Part shown: in pieces, positions 14,301-21,028 of the stretch
Position numbering within the stretch: position 1 is the stretch's first letter
Layout of the letters: every line of letters begins with the position of its first letter
IMG/VR virus record: IMGVR_UViG_3300032668_000070
Location: 1 to 36,236 of that record
Length of the DNA: 36,236 nt
Strand: one strand, 5' to 3'
Origin: a virus
Made by a program: the position numbers and the translations under genes
Notes under the pieces: model-generated
What the model was told of the DNA's origin: nothing
The model's database searches: none
What the model saw: the letters and a program-made list of their open reading frames with translations, nothing else

Positions 14301-14371
14301 ACCAGAAAGGCACACTGCCTGCCGAGCTGGAAGATCACGTTGATTGGCTTTTCAACAGGAAAACATCATGA
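11357..14371 (+). CDS. Portal protein with C-terminal zinc-metalloprotease-like extension
   Basis: Residues 1 to about 490 are a DUF1073-type portal, recognisable by [17 protein letters not shown] near the start and WASQGF-type, RVNWHLREF and [12 protein letters not shown] segments. It forms the dodecameric vertex through which DNA enters. The rest is unusual. An acidic hinge ([12 protein letters not shown]) leads to WITVHPNG...[14 protein letters not shown] (about 518-556), a module often found in phage head proteins with appended domains. An Ala/His/Glu-rich helical region (about 570-720) follows. Last is a domain with HELAH at 918-922 and [13 protein letters not shown] at 958-972, which supplies H918, E919, H922 and a third ligand, E972 or E968, as in zincins with an S-x-Y-A-x-x-N-x-x-E pattern. 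At 1004 residues it is about twice a normal portal. The C-terminus could be a maturation protease or an injected effector. Confidence 0.8.
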   Translation: MFSFFRKPKPEAKPLRNVSSFFSTHAFERIEPVMLTADYLNGLKRAQPALVGVAMDDSSNGYPAFKGYGAGQNSMSEALAGWYASQGFIGHQMAGILAQHWLINKACSMPGDDAIRNGYRVTSYDGEDIPDEAHKIIKRFDKRFRVNWHLREFIRKGRIFGVRVAMFKVDSTDAQYYEKPFNIDGVTPGSYKGIIQIDPYWTAPMLDQAASSQPDSMHFYEPTWWLINGVKVHRSHLVIFRHADPVDILKPQYIYGGIPLPQQIMERVYAAERTANEAPQLAMTKRTNVWLTDMEKVMANAEQATDRLNLWAQYRDSYGIKLGDKESDEFQQFDTSLADFDALIMTQYQLVAAQASVPATKLIGTTPKGFNSTGEYEEASYHELLESIQTHDLTPFLERHHALVVRSFVAPLMLKMAGVETSVAWAPLDSPTAKEMADTNLVKAQIGAALIASGAISSEEERERVAKDRDGGYPEMRLGDGAPGIPEDDDGNDDDEGGQAVDGADPKAHPSGFAFDDRWITVHPNGQEGEGRKVLISGNGTVLAGMGGKFNGRNISQAHKGGTAEKPEHVKKSEHADNLSTTAASGDQHSDARAAHIEAAEAAQSAGEQERSSHHFARADVHFAAMKYARMNEASAAAHAASETANSSKEHGDAYDLHMHARDLAKEQGEGDLAAAHRQKAGEHEVAKYFASQRERQEGEKAAKEAQKQKNKELREKANENPANSRFKSAPVDHITNHFSTNYGLGFSNGSNAGKEYKAMMKEYKDKYWDMSDADRAALSDKMKEARQRSYAGHGASVGGHTEIDISDGSAAAKAMRKTLGHIDDAMAGLVSQGFDIKSELAKHSVRVVCGSTGKAMGHAWQDRKGFGNFAVSPSKSSNVEFMEQQKKYHEQRAANGKARWTVGGESEDAINRATAVHELAHALGMQSTKKSPERLAEILQRMHPDYTSRKQWIRDNVSEYATSNIKETDAEIAALVTSPGYQKGTLPAELEDHVDWLFNRKTS

Positions 14372-14553
14372 GCAAGCTGCTGCCGATACCCGCAGACCCG
14401 AATTATCAAATTCCCGCAATGAGCGAGGCTGAATTTAACCAAACTAATGGTGACACGGATGCCGTGTTGCTTGCGGATGGCTCATGGGACGATGATGATG
14501 ACGACGAAATCGGCTACGAGGAAGACGAGGGGGGCAACAGATCCCCTAGTTAA
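14368..14553 (+). CDS. Small acidic protein downstream of the portal extension
   Basis: The ATG at 14368 overlaps the portal stop (ATGA) and follows AACAGGA. The 61-residue product begins [20 protein letters not shown] and ends with an extremely acidic tail ([16 protein letters not shown]). The tail resembles the acidic hinge of the portal just before its extension, in both residues and DNA. It may therefore be a relic of the original portal C-terminus, now joined to a new N-terminal half. An alternative is a small partner or immunity protein for the metalloprotease-like domain. Neither is proven. Confidence 0.5.
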   Translation: MSKLLPIPADPNYQIPAMSEAEFNQTNGDTDAVLLADGSWDDDDDDEIGYEEDEGGNRSPS

Positions 14554-15343
14554 GACGGGCGGGGCCCTGCGCCCCGCAGTCAATATCGCCGACGACATGG
14601 CGGCGGCCATCATCGAGGAAATCGGCTTGATGGCTCGCCAGACCAAGCGCGAGATGCTGGCGGCCCTGGCTGCCGGCGGCTTCGATCACGCCATGGACGA
14701 CAGTCCGGTGAGCCGGGCCCGCATCGGCATCAACTCGCTGCGTGAAAAGTGGATCAACCGGTTCGCCCGGCTATCCAAGACGGTCACCCGGCGAATGATC
14801 GATCGCACGGTGAGAAACAGCACCGTCACCCTTGGCATGAGCCTGAAAGAGGTGTCCGAGGGCTTCAAGATCGACATGACGCTTTCCAATGAGCGCCTGC
14901 AGACGGTCATCAGCGCAAGCACCCAAGAGTCCGCGCAGCTGATCAAGCGCATTCCCGAGAAGTATCTATCCGATGTGCAGGGCGAGGTCATGCGTTCGAT
15001 CACCACCGGGCGCGGCCCAGCTGACCTGGTTCCTTACCTGACAAAGCGCTATGAGGGCGATGTGCGCTGGGCGCGCCATGTGTCCATGGATCAGCAGCGC
15101 AAGGCCTACGCCAACATCAACCAAGCCCGACTGCAGGCCATGGGCGTGGAGTCGTATGTCTGGGTTCACACGGGCGGCGGACGCTACCCGCGCAAAGACC
15201 ACGTCGCAATGTCCGGCAAAGAGTACCGGTTCGACGACCCCCCAGTAATCGATGAGCACAGCGGCCAGCGCGGCAAGCCCGGAGACGCAATCTTCTGCCG
15301 CTGCATCAGCAAACCCATCTTCAGATTCAATGAACCAACCTAA
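14492..15343 (+). CDS. MuF-like minor head protein
   Basis: The conserved part begins around GGALRPAVNIADDMAAAII and carries the phage Mu F/SPP1 gp7 fold. The C-terminus has VESYVWVHTGGGRYPRKDHV, GKEYRFDDPP and GDAIFCRC, the family signature. MuF proteins sit beside the portal inside the head and are often injected with DNA. The start is uncertain. ATGs at 14447, 14459, 14477, 14492, 14495 and 14498 are all in frame, inside the acidic gene, and none has a clear ribosome-binding site; 14492 is a compromise. The N-terminal codons overlap the acidic region in another frame, consistent with a disturbed 5' end. The stop overlaps the next gene by 14 bases. Confidence 0.75.
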   Translation: MMMTTKSATRKTRGATDPLVKTGGALRPAVNIADDMAAAIIEEIGLMARQTKREMLAALAAGGFDHAMDDSPVSRARIGINSLREKWINRFARLSKTVTRRMIDRTVRNSTVTLGMSLKEVSEGFKIDMTLSNERLQTVISASTQESAQLIKRIPEKYLSDVQGEVMRSITTGRGPADLVPYLTKRYEGDVRWARHVSMDQQRKAYANINQARLQAMGVESYVWVHTGGGRYPRKDHVAMSGKEYRFDDPPVIDEHSGQRGKPGDAIFCRCISKPIFRFNEPT

Positions 15344-16781
15344 AGCAGCCGGAATCCTGTACCGGGCATCTGACACAGGGCGCGTGCTGCTCCTGATGCG
15401 CGCCAAGGGCGGCGACCACGGCGGCACCTGGGCGTTTCCTGCGGGGCACGTCGAGGAGGGCGAATCCGCAGAGGTCGCAGCCGCGCGCGAGAGCATGGAG
15501 GAAATCGGGCACCAGCCCGCAAACCTGACCGCGCTTTCGTCAACCGATGACTTTGCGCTGTTCCTGTGCACGGATCCGGAGTTCATCCCGGCGCTGAACG
15601 ATGAAAGCGACGGCTACCTGTGGGCCGACCCCGCCTCACTGCCTCAGCCTCTACACCCAGGTGCACAAGAAATGATCGACGCAAAGCCACCAGAGGCCAT
15701 GGCCCAAGACAAGCGCGAGTTCGATGCCAACGGCTGGTTCGAGCGCAAGGACAACCCACTGTCAAAGACTGGTGTTTTCCAGTACCTGGGCAAGTCCATT
15801 GACCCCGGCGCCGACCCCGACCACCTCTACAACGTGCTGCGGCCCGCCGATGAGCTGGGGAGCCTGGACACCATCGACAGCTTCCGCCTGCTGCCGTGGA
15901 TTGACAACCACGTGATGCTGGGCAGCGAAGAAGCTGGACTGATGCCGGCCGAGCGCAAGGGCATCCAGGGCGTGATCGGTGAGCAGGTCTATTTCAACCC
16001 TGACGACGGCACGCTGTACGGGAACATCAAATTGATGTCCCAGGCCATGGCCACGCTGATCGACTCCGGGAAAAAGGAATTGTCGTGCGGCTACCGCTGC
16101 ACCTACGAGCGCTCAGACGGCATCACGCCTGACGGGCAGCCGTACCAATACATCCAGCGAAACATTCGTGGAAATCATCTTGCCCTTGTGGATAGTGGTC
16201 GCATGGGGCCAGAAGTAGCAGTTCTCGACCACTTAGAAACTGTAAAGGATGCCGCTATGGCTGAACCGGAAAAGAAGGATGGCGAGGCCAATGCGATGAG
16301 CCTTGAAGACGCCAAGACGCACCTGGGAAAAATCATTCCCCTGGTCGCGGAAATGCAAAAGCTGCTGAACGGCGCTGGCTCGACCGCTGGCACCGAAGAG
16401 GTGGAAGACGACGAGGACAAGCCGGGCGAGAAGAAAGACCCGACCGAGAGCGAAGAGAAGCAGGACGAAAAGGGCCCAAGTGGCGCCATGGACGCTGCTG
16501 AAATCGAGCGCCGTGTCGAAGCCCGCATCGCTGACAAGGCTGATTTCTATCAAGCCGTCAGCTCGCAAGTCGGCGCGTTTGATCATCGTGAAATGGACAT
16601 CACCAAGATGGCCGATTACGCCGTGGACAAGCTGCAGATCGCTGGCGCACCCAAGGCCGGACGCGTGTCGTTCGTTCGCGGCTACCTGGCCGCAAAACCC
16701 GCCGCAGCCGCAATGGATGCCGCGCCCACTGCCAAGACCGGCAGTTTCATTGACCGCCACCTGGCCGGCTCGAAGGAGTAA
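15330..16781 (+). CDS. Nudix hydrolase domain fused to DUF2213 head protein
   Basis: This 483-residue protein begins MNQPKAAGILYRASDTGRV and has a Nudix box, G-x5-E-x7-RE-xx-EE-x-G, in GHVEEGESAEVAAARESMEE (residues about 39-58). The Nudix half hydrolyses nucleoside diphosphate-linked substrates. From about residue 150 it becomes a DUF2213-type head-assembly protein (KTGVFQYLGKSID, LLPWIDNHVMLG, KKELSCGYRCTYE, NIRGNHLALVDSGRMG). That family is thought to act as a prohead protease or scaffold. A highly charged Glu/Lys/Asp linker (about 340-400) and a helical C-terminus resembling a scaffold tail follow. The ATG at 15330 is preferred over 15252, which would overlap MuF heavily. The two activities in one chain are unusual but seen in related phages. 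Confidence 0.7.
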   Translation: MNQPKAAGILYRASDTGRVLLLMRAKGGDHGGTWAFPAGHVEEGESAEVAAARESMEEIGHQPANLTALSSTDDFALFLCTDPEFIPALNDESDGYLWADPASLPQPLHPGAQEMIDAKPPEAMAQDKREFDANGWFERKDNPLSKTGVFQYLGKSIDPGADPDHLYNVLRPADELGSLDTIDSFRLLPWIDNHVMLGSEEAGLMPAERKGIQGVIGEQVYFNPDDGTLYGNIKLMSQAMATLIDSGKKELSCGYRCTYERSDGITPDGQPYQYIQRNIRGNHLALVDSGRMGPEVAVLDHLETVKDAAMAEPEKKDGEANAMSLEDAKTHLGKIIPLVAEMQKLLNGAGSTAGTEEVEDDEDKPGEKKDPTESEEKQDEKGPSGAMDAAEIERRVEARIADKADFYQAVSSQVGAFDHREMDITKMADYAVDKLQIAGAPKAGRVSFVRGYLAAKPAAAAMDAAPTAKTGSFIDRHLAGSKE

Positions 16782-16784
16782 TAA

Positions 16785-17522
16785 ATGACCGCAGCAGTTT
16801 TTCAATCGACGGTAAACGTCAACCTTGGCTTCGGCATCCTGGGGCAGGAAGTCGCCGACGGCCCGCGCCGTGCGCAATCCTTGGTCCTGGACGCCATCGG
16901 CGGCTCCGTGGGTAACTTCTTTGTGCAAAACGCCGCAACCGGCGCGGCCACACAAGGCGGCGTCTTGAACGCTACCGCATCCGGTACTTCGACTGCTTCC
17001 ACGATCAGCGGCACGACCCTGACCATTGGCGGCACCGTTACCGGCTCGTTCACCATCGGCCAAACCATCACTGGCGGCGGCACTTCTGGCGGCACCGTGA
17101 TCACCGGCTACGGCACGGGCACTGGCGGCGCTGGCACCTACACGGTGAACAACTCGCAGTCTGTGGCATCCGCAGCACTGGCTGGCGCTGGCGGCAGCGT
17201 GTTCACGATGGGTGGCTTCTTGGTCAATCCGGTGGGTCTGCCTGGCTTCTCGCCGACTGGCGGCTTCCCCATCGACCCGACCCTGGTGGTTCCGGCTTAC
17301 AACCAAGCCGACTTCCTGACCATGGGCACCATCGTGGTCTACAACAACACGGCGAGCTGCAACATCGGCGACTCCGTGGCCTACAACGTCAGCACTGGCG
17401 CCATCTACACCTACCCGGCTGGCGGCTCCGTGCCTGCAAGCTGCCTGCAGGTGCCGAATGCATCCGTGTATCGCTACAACTCAAGCGCTGCCGGCCTGAT
17501 CGCCGTGCGCGTTTCCAACTAA
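16785..17522 (+). CDS. Capsid cement/decoration-like protein with repeat insert
   Basis: This 245-residue protein lies between the scaffold-like gene and the major capsid gene, where decoration proteins of the gp24 structural-cement type are found. The start (MTAAVFQSTVNVNLGFGILG, GEVADGPRRAQS-like) and the C-terminus (YNNTASCNIGDSVAYNVSTG, YRYNSSAAGLIAVRVSN) fit that family. Residues about 57-130 are a Gly/Thr-rich beta-strand insert (ISGTTLTIGGTVTGSFTIGQ, GTGTGGAGTYTVNNSQSVAS) of a kind seen in many unrelated phage structural proteins. AAGGAG precedes the ATG. It probably binds the outside of the head. Confidence 0.65.
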   Translation: MTAAVFQSTVNVNLGFGILGQEVADGPRRAQSLVLDAIGGSVGNFFVQNAATGAATQGGVLNATASGTSTASTISGTTLTIGGTVTGSFTIGQTITGGGTSGGTVITGYGTGTGGAGTYTVNNSQSVASAALAGAGGSVFTMGGFLVNPVGLPGFSPTGGFPIDPTLVVPAYNQADFLTMGTIVVYNNTASCNIGDSVAYNVSTGAIYTYPAGGSVPASCLQVPNASVYRYNSSAAGLIAVRVSN

Positions 17523-17537
17523 TCCGGAGGCTAAATA

Positions 17538-18653
17538 ATGGCTCACAAAACTTCCGTCGTACACAGCAGCATCGCAGCGCGCGATGTCCGCCCCGTGGTG
17601 ATGACCGCCCAGGACGCAGAGCAATTTGCTGACCTGGCGAAAATCGGCATCCACATTCCCACCGCGTTCATGCAGGACCAGAGCAAATACTTTGCGATGG
17701 ACTCCCAGCAAGCCCCGGTGACATCGGCCAGCATCGCCACTCCGATTCAGTTCCTTCAAAACTGGCTGCCCGGCTTTGTGCGCGTGATGACCGCCGCTCG
17801 CAAGATCGACGAGCTGGTGGGCATCTCCACCGTCGGCAGCTGGGAAGACGAGGAAATCGTTCAAGGCATCCTGGAGCCCATCGGCAACAGCGTGCCCTAC
17901 GGCGACTACACCAACGTCCCGCTGGCCAGCTGGAATGCCAACTTTGTGCGCCGCACCGTAGTCCGCTACGAGCACGGCTTCAAGGTGGGCCTGTTGGAAG
18001 AGGCTCGCGCTGGGCGCATCCGCGTCAGCACCGCTGGCGAAAAGCGCTCCAGCGCCGCCTTGGCTCTGGAAATCCAGCGCAACCTGATCGGCTTCAATGG
18101 CTACAACTCGGGCAACAACCTGACCTATGGCTTCTTGAACGATCCCGGCCTGCCTGCTTATGTGACCGCCGCAAACGGCGCATCCAGCGGCTCGCCCCTG
18201 TGGTCCGGCAAGACGTTCATCGACATCATTGCCGACATCCGAGCAGCTGCTGCCGCTCTGCAGATCCAGTCGCAAGACACGATCAACCCCGAAGACACTG
18301 AATGCACCTTGGCACTGCCCACGGCTGTGTATCAGTACCTCTCGGTGGTGGCTGTTTACGGCAACGTGTCCGTGCGCCAATGGTTGCGCGAGACCTACCC
18401 GAAATGGCGCGTCATCAGCGCACCGCAGTTGAACGCTGCAAACGGTGGCGCCAATGTGTTCTATCTGTTCGCCGACAAGGTGGACGATGGTGCAAGCGAC
18501 GACAGCCGCACGTTCGTGCAAGTGGTGCCCACCAAGTTCATGGCCCTGGGCGTGGAAAAGCAGGCGAAGGCCTACATTGAAGATTTCAGCATGGCCACCG
18601 CCGGCATCATGTTGAAGCGGCCTTACGCCGTGTATCGCGGATCCGGCATCTAA
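17538..18653 (+). CDS. Major capsid protein (DUF2184 family)
   Basis: This 371-residue protein of the DUF2184 major-capsid type has ARKIDELVGISTVGSWEDEE, VPYGDYTNVPLASWNANF and RRTVVRYEHGFKVGLLEEAR in the N-terminal half and a C-terminal LKRPYAVYRGSGI. It forms the HK97-fold shell. Start at ATG 17538 with CCGGAGG nine bases upstream. It is followed directly by a terminator at 18671-18699, consistent with strong expression. An antisense frame of nearly the same length is a codon-bias shadow. Confidence 0.85.
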   Translation: MAHKTSVVHSSIAARDVRPVVMTAQDAEQFADLAKIGIHIPTAFMQDQSKYFAMDSQQAPVTSASIATPIQFLQNWLPGFVRVMTAARKIDELVGISTVGSWEDEEIVQGILEPIGNSVPYGDYTNVPLASWNANFVRRTVVRYEHGFKVGLLEEARAGRIRVSTAGEKRSSAALALEIQRNLIGFNGYNSGNNLTYGFLNDPGLPAYVTAANGASSGSPLWSGKTFIDIIADIRAAAAALQIQSQDTINPEDTECTLALPTAVYQYLSVVAVYGNVSVRQWLRETYPKWRVISAPQLNAANGGANVFYLFADKVDDGASDDSRTFVQVVPTKFMALGVEKQAKAYIEDFSMATAGIMLKRPYAVYRGSGI

Positions 18654-18670
18654 GCCAATCCGCAGCAAGC

Positions 18671-18699
18671 AAAAGGGCTCCTTCGGGGGCCCTTTTTTT
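18671..18699 (+). terminator. Strong Rho-independent terminator after the capsid gene
   Basis: AAAAGGGCTCC (18671-18681) and GGGGCCCTTTT (18686-18696) form an extended stem capped by a TTCG tetraloop, with the T run to 18699. It probably sets high capsid expression relative to downstream connector and tail genes. Confidence 0.8.
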
Positions 18700-18721
18700 C
18701 AAAATCAAATGAGGCTACACC

Positions 18722-19111
18722 ATGTCCAAAGGCACACACTACGTTTTTTCGACGCTCTCCTGCGACCAGAAGTATCAGAACTGGGTCAAGGGTGAGGGCG
18801 TCAATGTCCCCGGCGAGTTCGTGATGATCAAGGGTGGCGCAGGCATCGCCATCGATGGCGGCCAGGCCAGCATCTGGACGCCGCAGGGCCGCATGACCGA
18901 AGTCAGCGACGACGATATGCGCATCCTCGAAGCAAACGAGGGCTTCAAGCTCCACAAAAAGAACGGCCACATCATTGTTCAGGCCAAGAAGGCTGACCCT
19001 GAAAAAGTCGCCTCCGACATGAATCGCAAAGACGCCAGCGCACCTGTTACCGCTGCCGACTACGCAAACATCAGCGAAAACGAGCCACGAGTAGTGGCTG
19101 CCCTGGCTTGA
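18722..19111 (+). CDS. Hypothetical head-region structural protein
   Basis: This 129-residue protein begins MSKGTHYVFSTLSCDQKYQN and lies just after the capsid terminator. Beta-rich segments (GEFVMIKGGAGIAIDGGQA) followed by VSDDDMRILEANEGFKLHKK and an Ala-rich C-terminus are typical of small proteins in the head-tail region of myoviruses of this group. No enzymatic motif or membrane segment is visible. GAGG lies eight bases before the ATG. A minor capsid or head-decoration role is possible. Confidence 0.6.
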   Translation: MSKGTHYVFSTLSCDQKYQNWVKGEGVNVPGEFVMIKGGAGIAIDGGQASIWTPQGRMTEVSDDDMRILEANEGFKLHKKNGHIIVQAKKADPEKVASDMNRKDASAPVTAADYANISENEPRVVAALA

Positions 19112-19112
19112 T

Positions 19113-19550
19113 ATGACTACGCCGACCTATAACGACACCAGCTTTCGCCTGCAGTTTCCCGAATTCTCGGACCCGACGGCTTACCCTGCGGCAGGCCTGC
19201 AGGGCTGGTGGACTATGGGCACGGCGTACATCAGCACCAATCAGCCCAGCTGGCTGGTAAGTGCCGTGCAGGCGCAGCTGTGCAGCGACCTGATCGCGGC
19301 TCACTTGGCAAAGACCTACGCCCTGATCGGCGCCGGGTCGACGCCCGGGGTGCTGCAGTCTGCAACCGAGGGCAGTGTCAGTGTCAGCATGGCGCCGCCA
19401 CCGGCAAAGTCCGCGTTCGGCTATTGGCTGGCTACGACTCCCTACGGGCAGCAGCTTCGGGCGCTTCTGGGTGTGATGGCGGGCCCTGGCCTGTATGTCG
19501 GCGCAAGCATGGAGCGCTCGGCCTTCCGCAAGGCAGGTGGAGTGTTTTAA
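19113..19550 (+). CDS. Head-tail connector (DUF4054 family)
   Basis: This 145-residue protein has the DUF4054 pattern: FRLQFPEFSDPTAYPAAGLQ near the start, a helical middle with LVSAVQAQLCSDLIAAHLAK, and a C-terminal YWLATTPYGQQLRALLGVM. Such proteins are adaptor or connector proteins attached beneath the portal. The ATG is two bases after the previous stop, so the genes are co-translated. Confidence 0.7.
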   Translation: MTTPTYNDTSFRLQFPEFSDPTAYPAAGLQGWWTMGTAYISTNQPSWLVSAVQAQLCSDLIAAHLAKTYALIGAGSTPGVLQSATEGSVSVSMAPPPAKSAFGYWLATTPYGQQLRALLGVMAGPGLYVGASMERSAFRKAGGVF

Positions 19551-20111
19551 ATGGGCAAGCAGATCAACCTGGGAAAGATCGTTGCGCGGCTGGAGCGCAT
19601 TCCAAAAGAGTTCAAGGGGATGGTTGCCCAGGTGGGAATTCCTTCCGGCTTGGCTTATGAGGATGGGACCAGCGTCGCCTATGTGGCCGCCATTCAGGAA
19701 TTTGGGGCGCCGGAGGTGAGCATTCCGGCCAGGCCATTCATCAAGCCCGCAGTTGCCCAGCATTCGGAAGAGTGGTCTGGAATTCTGAAGGGGCTTGTCC
19801 CACGGGTTGGAGCGGGGCAGGCCAGCGCATTCGATGCGCTGGACGCTGTTGGCCGAGCCGCTGTTGCAGACATCCAGCAGGAAATTTCCGCTTTGGACAG
19901 CCCCGCTCTGTCGCCGGTCACCGTTTTGCTGCGCAAGTGGCGCAAGGGCGGGATGAAGATCACTGGCAAGACGGTCGGCGAGGCCGCTGCCGCGATCAAA
20001 GCGGGTGAAGACCCTGGAGGCGATGACAAGCCGCTGAATGACACCGGCCTGCTGCTGGCCAGCGTTCGCAACGCCGTAAACAAACCCGGATCGGAATTCT
20101 CTGCATCATGA
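19551..20111 (+). CDS. Head-closure or tail-completion-like protein
   Basis: This 186-residue protein has an N-terminal basic strand region and AQVGIPSGLAYEDGTSVAYV followed by IQEFGAPEVSIPARPFIKPA, a segment shared by many tail-completion/virion-morphogenesis proteins. The C-terminal half (about 120-186) has an LxDTGLLLASV motif (NDTGLLLASVRNAVN) typical of the same group. It likely joins head and tail. It starts at the base after the previous stop and ends in an overlap with the next gene (ATGA). Confidence 0.65.
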   Translation: MGKQINLGKIVARLERIPKEFKGMVAQVGIPSGLAYEDGTSVAYVAAIQEFGAPEVSIPARPFIKPAVAQHSEEWSGILKGLVPRVGAGQASAFDALDAVGRAAVADIQQEISALDSPALSPVTVLLRKWRKGGMKITGKTVGEAAAAIKAGEDPGGDDKPLNDTGLLLASVRNAVNKPGSEFSAS

Positions 20112-20491
20112 GCCTGCGAACACTTGCAAATAGCGCTATCCGCCTGGTCAATGGGAATCAGCAGATTACCTGGCAGCAATCCACCGGGTACACGACCAAC
20201 GCCGCAGGCAAGCGCACACCGGCGTTCAGCGCCAGCACCATATCCGCCCAGATTCAAGCCCTGTCTGGGTCTGATATGAAGCACATGGACGGCATGAGCG
20301 TCCAAGGTGTCATGCGCACCGTCTACATGTACGGCAACCCCCAGGGCGTTGTCCGGGTGGATGCCAAGGGCGGCGATGTCCTGGTGTTTGCGGAGGTGCC
20401 CGGCGGCCCCGGTAGAAACTGGCTTGTGTCGCAAGTCATGGAGACCTGGCCGGACTGGGCCCGCGTGATCGTTACCTTGCAGGCCTCCTAA
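20108..20491 (+). CDS. Collar/neck-like protein
   Basis: This 127-residue protein starts at 20108 in an ATGA overlap. The beta-rich sequence with TWQQSTGYTTNAAGKRTPAF, AQIQALSGSDMKHMDGMSVQ and a C-terminal WLVSQVMETWPDWARVIVTL resembles small phage collar or neck proteins that stack between connector and tail. The assignment is from pattern and position. The stop overlaps the next start (TAATG). Confidence 0.6.
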   Translation: MSLRTLANSAIRLVNGNQQITWQQSTGYTTNAAGKRTPAFSASTISAQIQALSGSDMKHMDGMSVQGVMRTVYMYGNPQGVVRVDAKGGDVLVFAEVPGGPGRNWLVSQVMETWPDWARVIVTLQAS

Positions 20492-21009
20492 TGTCAGTCA
20501 CCATCGACATCACAGACCAAGACGTGTTCACGGCCCTGGTTGCGCTACTGGCCACCTTTTTGCCAACCGGCACGCCTGTGGTCCAAGGGTTGGATAACGA
20601 GGTTGCCATGCCGCCGACAGGCTTTGTGTTGCTGACCAGTGGATCCATGTCCCGCCTTGGCACAAACGTCCACACATACAACAGCGCAAACCAAACCAAA
20701 TCAGTGGTTGCATCTACCCGGTATGAAGTTGGGATTGACCTGGTGGGGCCGCTGTCTCAGTCCTGGGCGATGCAGCTGCAGATCCTGTTCCGCGATGAGT
20801 ACGCAACGTCGCAGATGCCTGCAAACATTCAGCCGCTGTACACAGACGACCCGATGCAAATCCCGCTTGTGGCTGGTGAAGCCCAGTACGAGCAGCGCTG
20901 GCGGGTGCGGGCTCACCTCGAATACGACCCGACGATCACCACGGCGCAGCAAAGCGCAACCGCTATCAGCATTGGCCTCGTGCCAATCGACAAGACCTTT
21001 CACCCATAA
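20491..21009 (+). CDS. Neck/tail terminator protein (gp12-like)
   Basis: This 172-residue protein has a short helical N-terminus (TDQDVFTALVALLATFLPTG), then a beta-rich core with RYEVGIDLVGPLSQSWAMQL, FRDEYATSQM, IQPLYTDDPMQIPLVAGEAQ and QRWRVRAHLEYDPTIT. These match the neck terminator (LIC12616/gp12-like) proteins that cap the tail tube and sheath. The location immediately before the sheath gene supports this. Confidence 0.65.
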   Translation: MSVTIDITDQDVFTALVALLATFLPTGTPVVQGLDNEVAMPPTGFVLLTSGSMSRLGTNVHTYNSANQTKSVVASTRYEVGIDLVGPLSQSWAMQLQILFRDEYATSQMPANIQPLYTDDPMQIPLVAGEAQYEQRWRVRAHLEYDPTITTAQQSATAISIGLVPIDKTFHP

Positions 21010-21028
21010 CCCTCCCGGAGTGCTTTAA

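Noticed and set aside
16233-17306. 357-residue minus-strand frame opposite the Nudix-DUF2213 and cement genes
   Set aside because: Crosses the junction of two well-supported genes and has low-complexity Arg/Ala/Gly sequence; read as a shadow.
17481-18668. 395-residue minus-strand frame opposite the major capsid gene
   Set aside because: It mirrors the whole capsid gene and has no ribosome-binding site or family features. High third-base GC on the coding strand routinely leaves such frames open on the other strand.
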